DNA of 64,000 nucleotides from Triplophysa rosa (taxonomy: Eukaryota > Chordata > Actinopteri > Cypriniformes > Nemacheilidae), in the NCBI RefSeq assembly GCF_024868665.1, contig NC_079895.1, positions 25,506,554-25,570,553 of the forward strand, written 5' to 3'. Shown one piece after another: positions 50,801 through 62,800 of the stretch. Each line of letters begins with the position of its first letter. Position 1 is the first letter of the stretch. The position numbers and the translations under genes are program-made. A model generated the notes under the pieces. That model saw only the letters and a program-made list of their open reading frames with translations, did not search any database and had not been told where the DNA came from.

Positions 50801-53800
50801 CTCTAGTGTTACCACAGAGGTAACAGTAAAGTCTAATCTCACTATTGTCTTTGTACAGAATACTGTGTTTTTTATAGCCCACTATTTCCCACTTCTCCCT
50901 GGGGGCAAGATTCAGATAAGAGAAGTTCGTGAATGCATGAGCAGCCGTGCTGAACTCAGACACCCAGCGCAATGGCAGGCATGAATAAAAGATGGCAAAT
51001 CTCCAATCTGAGAAAAATATTTGTCCCACTGATCTGCGGTGGTGTGAATAAATCTATAACTGCTGACTGTAAAGTCTACACTTTAAAAAATGTCTGTAGA
51101 AATTACAGCAATACTGGAAGCAGTTTGCCAGTAACTTACTGTAGATTTACATTGATGTAATTAACTGGCAACAGTTTGTTCAAAGATAAATGATCATTAA
51201 ACATTAACAAGTCTTTATCTTTACAGAAAAAATGATCAAATAACAGCCTCATGCAAAGCATTATGGGAACCAGAAATCCATTTTTAAATTGAGTCATTTA
51301 AGCGTCTGCTAAATGACTAAATGTAAACATGTAAATGTGGATTTCTGGTTCCCAGAATGCTTTGCATGAGGCTGTTATTTGATCATTTTTTCTGTAAAGA
51401 TAAAGACTTGTTAATGTTTAATGATCATTTATCTTTTAACAAACTGTTGGCAATAAATTAGATAAATATAAATCTACAGTAAGTTACTGGCAACTAGCTG
51501 CATAGCAAAAACGTTTACAGTGATATATCAGGATATAAAGCAATGAAAGATGTGCGTTGAGTATTTTAGGGGAACGGTATGATAGTGGCTGGTGAAATGA
51601 CAATAAAATATTGATGTTTTTTATGAGGAATGAGTGTCTTTTGTGGAAAAAATATGTTATAATGTACTATAAAATGAACTCGATATAACTTGAAAATTAC
51701 TAATATTACTAATAAAATTAGTAATATTTTTGTGCCACATTAAGGAAAGTGCCAAAAGGTTCTTGTCTGGTCATTCAGTGAACTGTAATGTCCAAAAAAA
51801 CATTTACCGTTTGGCCATCAAGTATTCATGAATAGCACGTTTACCCTTCAAGTTCACAGGAACGGTATTCTAAAGTTGTGGTCAACTTGGATATTGTGAC
51901 GTACTTCTTGTAGTACACTGAATTGATCCGTTTCATTCTGAAATGGAACTTGTGGCAGACTGAGAGTTGGAGGAGAAGGGTTCACAGATGTTCTGTACAA
52001 ATGATCTGTCAAACTGAGTGGCCACTGCAGAGCTGAAGTACATTTTCAGATTTTGATTACAGATTTTTGGATTGAACACATGCTCATTATTAATAAGTGA
52101 TGGGAATGGAACCTGTTCTTATGTCTCGGCACATTGCATTTCTCAACGGTGATATCTGCATGACCCGACGATATGATAAATACAGTCCTTCACAATATCT
52201 AATGCTACAGATGCAAATAAACAAGCTATTTATATAGACACTGCATTCTAGTAAAGCAGACAACAACACCTCACAGACAATAAAGCAGACCTGAGAGAAC
52301 ACAGTTACTGGTCAGATGAGTGCACCAGAGCTCTATTACAAATGACAGAATTGTTTAGAAAAGATGTGAATAATCTACTGGACTTAAACTGGTTTGTCAT
52401 AAAAAAGTGATATCAATCCCAACAATTAAAATTGCAGCCATTTCAAGTCATTTACACATTTCTGAGGAGCCTTACCTGGTGAGATAATGTAGAAGAAATC
52501 TTTAAACTCGTCCATCCAGACTTCGGCCAGTCGTCTGTTGTTCTTGTTAATAACTTGACCAGTTCCACCGGGGAAGCTGTATGGTGTGGCTTTCCGGAAT
52601 ACATGACCCACATGAGAACATGTGACTATCTCAAGAGATCCTCCACACTGCCAGATCTATTGCCAGACATACAAAGCAAATAATCTGATACAGTAAACAC
52701 AGACTATAAATGTTAGCATATTACAGAACTCAATCATAAATACAGTCAATACAGAAAATCTTTTGGTGTGAGATAGTGACCAGCGATGTCACGGCAAACT
52801 GCGAAAATATGATGAAATTATTTCATAGAATATGAAATGTGGAACGCTGGACTCCCCACACACTTTACATTTTTTTTTATAAAACAATTAAGAATACTAT
52901 TTAAGATGATGCAATCCTACTAAAATTAATACACTAATGTGCATTAATTTACATGGAAAGTGTACAGTATGTCATTTGGAATAAAACAATGGTTTATTTG
53001 AACTTTTAAGGTCAAAGCAATTAAATGCTCACCCTAAAAGACATCTCCAGGTTTTCTCCTCCCCATATATCCATACCCGAGTCATACGTGCCGATCTCTT
53101 CAAAATATGTTCGGTCAATAGAGAACAGACCTCCCGCCATCGTTGGAGTTCTGAAAATGTTCAGACACACAACTGATATGAGTTATTTCATTGTCAGACA
53201 GCAGGGATGGCTAAAACCATATACATTACACATTCACATTTTCTGTACGCATTTGCCAGATATTTCAATCCAGCAATGGACCCTTCGCGAAACCCCGCCC
53301 CCCTTCGTTCCTGTTGCTATGTCCGATAAGCTTTCGGTATCAGCCATGCGCTCCCAGTCTAAATTTGTGCACTCCCTAGAGAAATAGTGAAGAATTTCTG
53401 GAAAATGACACGCTGATTTCAGACAGAAAGGTCTGCGATATGCATTCGAGGGATACATTCAGGATTTGAGATAACTGTAACAAAAATTATACCTATAATT
53501 ATACCTACAGTATATTTGTGTCCACACCAGCAGACGATAACGCAACGTTAATTCTAAACTCGCAAACTTGTGTCTCGTATCTGTATTGGTATAGTTGTGA
53601 TGTGAACTATTCTCCTTCATTTAGAATGAGTTTTAAAAGTTATAACTTAGTTATCGTTTATCGTTATAGTGTGAACATCCCTTAAAGCTGGGTGTATATC
53701 TCTCTGTTTACCAATAGAATAATGAAAAAGCTATTTTTTCATATGAATCACCAAAGCTCTACTACAGCAGGTTTGTCGGACAAAATGGCGGCCAGTCACG

Positions 53801-56800
53801 GGGGCACAGAATATCGGCGTTATGATTGGTCAGATCGCCTGTCAATCAAACTGCTTGCGAAGGGTCATTTAGGCATTCAGGGGGATAGTTCACCTAAAAA
53901 TGCTAATTCTGTCATCATTTACGCACCCACGTTCTTTGTTCTGCAGAACACAAAAGAGGAGGATATTTTGAAGAATGTTGGTAACCCATTCCTTTTTATT
54001 GTACAGACGCCAAACCAATGCAAGTCAATGGGTACTGCCATTGTTCGGTCACCAACACTCTTTAAAACATCTTCTTTTGTGTTGTGTAGAACAAAGAAAG
54101 TCATACAGGTTTGAAATGATGAGAGTGCGAGTAAATGATGACAGAATTTTCATTTTTGGGTCAACTATCCCTTTAAGTAACTTTGTAGTAACTATTCCTT
54201 TTTTAAAGATAAAGGTTATTTTTGTAGGTTTTAAAATATTCGCACCTATCTCCATTTCATGTGCAAACCATTCATTTATAAATTGTAAATAAAATGCTCA
54301 AGCTTTTATGTACCTTACAGGAAGGGTCCTGTCTCCTTTTCGCCGGTCCATCTCTCTCTGAGGAACTGGATACCATCTGAAGTTGAGTTTCCAGTTGAAT
54401 CCCCCATAGGTCATATCTGAGCCGGCCATGTACTCAAATGTCTCATCGCTGATGACATCAATGATAGGGCAGACCACAGCCCTTCTAGAATATCAAACAG
54501 AAATAACCCATTCACCTTCGTCTCAACATGGCAGTAAAGTTCAGGCAATTTGAACAAGAATCATGCTTTCATCAAATTTGCTGCTTGTGTACCCTGACAA
54601 ACAAGGCAAACTAGACATGACACATGAGTGTCTCAGACTGGGCAATACTCGGTTTCACAGACAAGGCTATAGGACTAGACCTTACTGTACATTTACATTT
54701 ATGCATTTGGCAGATGCTTTTATGCAAAGCGACTTACATTGCATTATACTATACAATTGTTTCTGAGTATGTGCAATCCCTGGGATTGAACCAATAACCT
54801 TGGTGTTGCTAGCGCCATGCTCTAACCACTGAGCTACAGGAAATTAGGATATTTAAGGCACTGTTATAAAAAAATATATTAAAAAAACATTACTGGTTTG
54901 CATCTTGAGATAAAACAATGGCACTGACATATTTAAGATGTGTCAGGGTAAGTTATTTTTAGTAACCTAAAACAGGTCAAATATTCATTTTAGTCTAGGA
55001 CTAGTCTTAAGTCTTGTCTGTGAAACCAGTCTGTAAAACCTTATATATGTCATATATATATGTCATATATGTCAATTAAAGTAAGCTTTCTTGTCATTCT
55101 ACTATATGTACAGCCAGGGGCGCAACTGCACATTTTCAGAGGGGTATGCGAGATCAGTTTTGGCGCCCCCCCATCCACCACCCCAATATAGAAAACACAC
55201 AACAAATAAAAAATCCAGAGACAAGTTGTATATTACCTTTGGAGTCATTCTAGTTATACTGTATTTTAAATCACGTGAAGGTGAAGATACACAATTCTGA
55301 AAAGATAAATAACACATCTGAAAACTAATAAAACAATAGAATAAAAGGTAGGCTGCATAAAGTTAATGCTCAGACATACACAATAAATTACGGCTGCAAC
55401 TAACGATTATTTTGATAATTGAATAATTGGACGATTAATAATCTAAACAATTTTTCATTTTAACTTTTGCTTATAATAACTAAATAAAACCCCAAATAAG
55501 GGTATTTATTGTATTCTTTTAAAAGTGGGGTTCACTTATAATCTAGAATTTTGACATTTAGCCTAATACCTTTAATAAAAAAGCTTGTCCAGTTTTAAAC
55601 AATAAAACTTCTTTAAATGTACCAAATATAAGTAGCAATCGAGTTGTAGCCCATCAGAGATGTGCTGGTGAGGAAATGTGCCCAGTGAGTAATAAACTTA
55701 TTTTGATCTTCAAAGTTAGACATTTAGATTATTCCCTTTCCTTCAACAAAAAGTATTATTAACATTATTCATTATTATCAAAATGAATAAGACGTATGAC
55801 ATGATATACTCGCGTTGTATAAATAAACAACAGGTCTTTGTGTTTTCCCCACTTACTTTAATGCTAAGTTTGTGGTTCATTAATATTTAATGAAAAAACA
55901 ACAAATAGTAAAATAGTAACCTATGTTAAACATACTTCACGCAATGACACGCAATCTCCCAGTGCTCTGTGTATGGAGAAGACGCATCTGACGTTTAATG
56001 AAGAGCCCAACAACTAGTTTATATGCATGATAGTGGGAGACTTAACATCTTTAACAACCTTGTCAGACTCCCAAATGTAAAGCTCATTCACAAACATAGA
56101 TTTATTTTACAAGTGACAGAGATATGTGGAGGTGAACTGATACGTTATTATAAAACGGTCAGTTCTGGTCCTTGATTCTGATTGGCTGAGCGGAGTTCTA
56201 AGCCGTTATAAAATACCTCAATATATAACGGCTGACCGCACCACATAGCCTAAATATCATTTTATTTACTTTATTTTATGAAACCTTGCTAAGCATATGG
56301 AAAAACCGTTTTATAAAAGCAATAAGCCCCGCGAAGCAGTGGGTTACAGTGCATTTTATAACAGCTACGGGGTTTTCCACAACGCCCTTAGCTGTTATAA
56401 AATGCACTGTAACCCACTGCTTCTTGGGGCTTATTGCTTTAATATATCATATACTATGATATGAACTAGCCTACCTCTCAGGCAACGTTAAATAACAAAG
56501 ATTTACAGAGATGAAATGATATACCAATAGATATTTATCCACTTGGACATTGTTTTTGTTTTTGATTGCTGTCTTGATTTTACTTGTCAATTTACTTGTT
56601 TTTCATTTTCTTGTTCTGTTCTGTGCCTCGTTTTTTTGCTCGATCCATTTGGTCATGTGACTGTCACAGCGTGAGTGGTTGACATAATAACTTGATTTAA
56701 ATAAAATATATTTGTTGAACTCGTTTAAAATGCTAGACAAAAGTTCAACTAAAACCTTTTATATAATTACTTTTTTCGCTATATTTTCTATTATTTATAA

Positions 56801-59800
56801 CGTTTTATTTAAAAAATCGTTAACTAATATTTTGGCACAATGGCGCCCCCTCCTCATATACTGCATACCCCATTTTTGCGCCACTGTGTACAGCCATACA
56901 GAGGGATGGATAACTGGACAGTGTTATCACAGGATAACAGTAGCCAGGTTTCCATTACAGATTTACACGATATTTTCTAAATCTCGAAAAAAAAACATTG
57001 CGGAATGACTGCGTTTCCATTAAACGATGTTATGCGATTAGTGTATTTTGTTTCTTCTCGCGATAAGTCATTCTGGCCGTACTTTTTCTTTGTATGTTTT
57101 ATGGCAGATTGCAAACCAACTTTAGTGCATGGTGCCACCTACTGTGATGAAAGCGTGAAGAGAAATGTCTATATTTCCTTATATATTTTCATATTACCTC
57201 ACCGTTCCTAATAAATCTCCATACTGCACTCACTCGTTTTCCTGCATTTGGGCGCAGGCAGAGTTACTCATTCAGTATATTACGCATGAAACACTTATAC
57301 AGTACCTATTGTATGTTATATCTACACATCTAACCCTATAAATAAAACACATACTATTTATATATTAATATTAATATTGTATAGCCCTAATATTTATACA
57401 TATGAATATTTTTTGCCTTTGTAACAATATTTGATTATCATTTATAATTCATCGTTTGATTTCTCAAAAATTGATTCGCGGTTTGTACTTGGTCATCACA
57501 TTACACATATTCCAAATAACCAGGGGTGCACTTACATGTTTTCCTATTTAAGTACACAATGTAGTAGACTGCTTTAGACTGCAATAAAATCTTATGATTG
57601 AAATGTCTTAATGCAGGGATTTACTTGAATTACCCCCTGAGAGGTACTCTCTCTGAGGAAGTAAATATTTCAATAATTGAATTGCATAGTTGCATGTTTA
57701 CCTTCAATAAAACAATAATTTACCCTGTATAAAACATCTATGGTTTGTAACCTAAAATAATATTGTACTGTGAGGGCCTGGACATGGAGGCAGGTTTAGA
57801 ATCCATGTGCAGAAGTTTATTAAACAACAATCCAAAACAGAAGCTAGAGGAATGGTCAAAAACGGACAAAGGTCGGTAATCCAAGTAATCAGTCAAAGAG
57901 TAATCCAAACATGACATGGACCAACAATGGCAGAGGCTCAGTAATGCAGATGAGTCTGGCAATACATTGCCATGTGTTCATGAAACAGAATGGCTTTTAT
58001 GTGAACAAACAGAACGTGAGCAACAATGAACAGTCTTTGGAAGATGACTCTCTTTAACGATTGGATGAATGCGGGTCTGCCCCATTCTTTACAATAACAT
58101 CTTTTTCATCTACAGCCATATACTGTACGTATAGTACCGACAGAATGACTCATACCACCCTCTGATCTGTGTAAAAATCCCTTTGCCCTTATTTCTCTTA
58201 GCTCTATGGCAAGAAATGCTAATTGGATAAACACCCCTGGCTTTAGCACTAGACTGATTCTGATCAATGCAAACTCAATACAGGAACCACAAAGCGCTTG
58301 AAACATCAAAATGACCAACTCATATGCCTTACTGGCCAGTGACTCCGCCAGACAGGGCAATAGAATACATTTCTCTGAAGTATGCGATGCAGCGCACATG
58401 CTCTACGATAAAGAGGTCTGTAAAAGTGTCAAACGCACCTGAGCATGAGGAGCCCAGTCTCATGAATTGCGTATAAATAACACGCGCGTTGCATTATCGT
58501 GAAATACGTACGCCAAAGTTAGATTTTGCGTGCATATGATACGCCAATTTAGCACGAGTGCATATTAACCGGCAATTTGTCTTATTAACCTGTCCCCTAA
58601 CCCAAACCCTAAACCTAATCTTAGCGTGCGTGCATATTATAACGTCTACCCTAACCCAAACCCTAAACCTAACAGTATTATTTTAATTATTTCAGTGTTT
58701 CCTCTTCATGTACGTTTCAAAATGGCTGCTCTCCAGCGAGGTGCACGCAAACATTGGTGTATCATATGCATGCAAAATTGAACTTTGGCGTACGTATTTC
58801 ACGATAATGCAACAGCGTGTTATTTATACGCAATTCATGAGACCGGGTTGGCATGAGGGTGTATGCTCTGTGCGTGCCTGTGTGTCTGGCTGTAAGTGTA
58901 ACGGGATATTTGTCAGCAATGTAATTTTGAATATGTGCTGTACCTGATTCTCTTTTAATGTAATAACGATCACTTTACAAATGGAGACACATCACACATC
59001 AATAAGATGGACAATAGGATTATACTATGAGCAACCATGAGCCAAAGATAAAGATAACATGTTCAAATGGAGGTAAACAAGCAAAGGTGTATAGGAATGA
59101 GGTGAAAATAGTTAGTATATTTGATTAAATTAAGCAAGCATTTTTTTTAGTGCTGTTTAGGAAAAAGAGACATCCCCCTTTTTCTCATTCCTCCAACAAC
59201 TTAATTGTAGTAAAGCCAAGGATGTTGAGTCAGGCTGGTCAGGATGCTCAAAGGAAGTGCTCCATATTAACACCTCAATATACGTCTGTTAATTGCAGGG
59301 TTGTCTTTATCTGCTTTGTTGACTCTCAAAGCGATAATTACTATGGACCAAAATTGAAGTTGAAAATATTTGTTACTGACTACTGAAGAAAAATGTCACC
59401 GACATCTTGGATGGCCTGAGGGCGAGTAAATTAACAGCGGATTGTCATTTTGGCTGCTTACAAGCAGTATTCATCCATGTGTTAGTGTCAGGGCCGACCT
59501 GTCCAACAGGCAATTCAGGGGATTGCCTAGGGCCCCACGCGGGGCCCTCAAAGTCTAAAATAATTTTGCTATTCGACCAGATGCGTTCAGACGGTAATAA
59601 GCGTTACATGCGCAGGGACCTTGGATTAACATAGGAATCACAGAAACGGTAAGTGAAAAACCCACAGGGATTTTATAACAGAATAAATTCTCCACACGAC
59701 AATCGACAGTAAAATGACAATAAATACACACCTCAGAATAAATAAAGACAGAAAACACTAGAAAATAGGAGCAGAGTGTGCTAATCTGCATAATGTTTAT

Positions 59801-62800
59801 GACGCGATATTGCGGACGTGCGTTAGGTGATGTCAAATACGTCTTATTGCGCATGCTTGGGGTGTTCAGGATTATGGGTAATGTAGTATCTTATAACAAC
59901 GTCATGTTCACGATACCTCAATAAATGCACGACATCTTAATTGATTAAAGGCGGGCGTACACGGTGCGATTTTTGCTGTCGTACGATCTCGCAGGCGATT
60001 GTTTTCGCTCGGGAGGAAATAGTTTATACTCGTATGGTCGAACAGACTCGCTTCTTCTTTATACCACGCGAGCTGCGCAGATACAGTCTTCTTTATACAG
60101 TTACAAAGTCAGGCGGGTCTGTGCAAACTGTACATCCTCTTATATAGCGCAAGCTCCACAGTTATAAAGCCAGCCCAGTCTAATCTGTACAGTGCGTGCA
60201 AGCTTAAAAGCCCCTTAGCCGCGATTACAGCACCCAGCACAGAGTCCCGTGACGAAAGTGAAACATTTGTTGGAATCACGATGCCGGCTGCCCGCCTAAA
60301 CATCGTCATGTCTGTCAGCCATAGGCGAAGGACGATGGCATCTTCTATCAGCCCAACCCTAGACGGTAGCTCTCTGTTTTAAAAAAGCAGTCGAGCCAGC
60401 TCACCTGTCCTCTTTAATCCGGGCCAGCAGCGGCTCCAGCCACCCCACAGTGCACTCACAGTGGGCATCCAAGAAGGTTATAACCTGCCCTCGTGCAACA
60501 GCTGCCCCTCTCAGCCGCGCTCGAATTAAACCAGTTCGCTGTTCCATCCTCAAAATCTGTACCGGAACTTCAAGATGGGCAACATATTCCTCTAATTTCT
60601 TTTTCAGGAAATCTGGAAGAATAAAACAAAATGATAAAGCAGTGGTTATCTTTCAATCTAATCAATATCACTAGAACTACAAGTAGCTCAACAAACACCA
60701 ACAAAATAAGGCAACTGAAAAGTGAAAGACTAAAGCCCTGCTTGATGCTTTATGGGACGGATTCTTAAATAATAAACACTAAAAGGGAAATTAAAGACTG
60801 TATAAGGGCAACATAAGAATTATGATGTGCCTTGCACCTCTCTCGCTAGCATCGTCCACCAGAAGTATCTCCAGCAGTAGGTGTCTGGGCGAGCGGTTTA
60901 TGGCGCTATGTATGGTTCTCAGGAGAGTACCCCATGCTTCGTTATGAAACACAATCACAATGCTGGTGTTCGGGAGGTCGTCAGGGTATGTCTTCGTCTT
61001 ACATCTGAGAAACACAAGAACATATATAAACTGCATACTGTATATAAACCATATGCACCCAGCAGAAATATGTACTTTTAAAAGCTAGTATCTATAGAAC
61101 ATTGACATATCATTACACCCCCAACTGAGAATTCTGTGAGTGATTCCTTTTCATGCATTGTTTCAAGCTACTTGATTTAACATTTACATTAGGTTCATTC
61201 GGTTTGATAACACATTTCTTGGGGGTGAACTATTCCTTTCAGGACATCAAATTTAACATCAAATTCTGTCACTGTGTGAATGCAGATACAGAGGCCGATG
61301 GAAAAATAGCCAATAAGCCGGTGTCCATCACTCTGGTTTTATTCGCATTTTGAAGTTTCGCATCAGCAACGAGTGATGGAAATGCCAAGTTTCTAATTAA
61401 AAACCCTTAATTTGCAAAAAAGTTTTTACGCTCGCTTGAGGTGGTTTTTCATTTTTGCGAAAAAGGGTTAATGCGAATAATGGGAGATGGAAATGCATTT
61501 GCTGAATAAATTCCTCCAAAAAGTCACGTAACTGCACTATGAGATGGCGTAACCTAACCAGAGAACTGATCTCGTTACACAGCATCAGAAATGTTGTTAC
61601 GGTCATTCTTAAATGCCTGAGCAAAGTCGTCAAAGTATTTCTGTAATTGCCTCTTAGAACTGTCACGGCGGTGTTTCCCAAACAGCAGCCTCCACAAAAG
61701 CACCGCATTCATTGTATTTCGTAATTGTCTGCTTATTATGTATGAAAATGATTATATTCAGTGGCTTCTCTTACTTTTCTTACTGATATTTAGTGGCAGC
61801 TTATTAGCAATTGACGGTTGACTAGTTGGATGGAAACTGTGCTTATTCTCTAATGTTTTATGCAATATTCCAATTTTGCGCATAAGCTAAATTCGCAACT
61901 TTGGATGGAAACCCGGCTAGTGTCACCAAGAAAAGTTAATAAAGCATGACATCGCTTGTGATAGAGTGAGCTTATAAATGAGTGAAGAAGAGAAGGGGTG
62001 GACACATGAGCAGTGAGGGGAAGAGGTTTACAGTTCTCTGCTTCTCTTTGTGTGCACAGACAGCCTGACAGGATGGGGACAAAAGTGCACAAACAGGAAG
62101 ATTACAGCAGACGGCAGCAGCATCTCTCTAAGAATAGCACCCTGCAGGGACTCATAGGAAATTTTTGCTGCTTTAGTTTGTAAATGGCAAATCGGAATAA
62201 TGCTACTGAAATATTTTATAGCAGATAAATTTACTTCATATTCCTCTGAGATTAAGTTATTTAACCTCATCTAGGTTTTCTTACATGTTTTTAGAAATAC
62301 GACAAAACAACAAAATAGATTTTGTTAGCAGTGTTTACAAAGGCAATGTTTATTATTGCTTTTGCTCATTCGTATATACTTTAAACAAACTCTACAGTAT
62401 GCAAGGTATGTTATGCAGTGGTTCTCAAACTGGGGGGGCCCTAAATTGGATTCAGGGGGCCCACAGATTTTGTGGCATTATATGATTATTTATTGATCAT
62501 AAATTGTATGCAATCAAACATCAGAAAAATTAGACCACCAACCAAAAGTACTGATGTTCCAGCATTGTATAACAGAATGTTTTTGAAGTTGAAAGTTGAA
62601 GATTATAAATTTATATACGGGGGGGCCGCAACAAAAAAGCATGAGAACCACTGATGTATTGAACACTGGCTTGTAGCTCACCCTACATTAACTGGTCTTC
62701 AAAATACCCTGGTAACCACATAGCAACAGGTTAATAACACTCAGAGCAACAACACTTTAGCAACATTTCAGGAGGTTTTGCCCGGTTGTTTTCTCGTGGC

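Noticed and set aside
53919..54292. Frames of 61-105 codons on both strands next to galnt13 exon D
   Set aside because: They fall inside the GGGATAGTTCACC element, whose AT-poor inverted halves stay open by chance.
54771..54842. Possible tRNA gene on the minus strand
   Set aside because: Joined to a fish-repeat core and with imperfect stems; it is the head of a SINE-like repeat.
58595..58675. CCCTAA runs as an interstitial telomere
   Set aside because: Units are irregular (CCCTAACCCAAACCCTAAACC) and sit inside a transposable element with target duplication.
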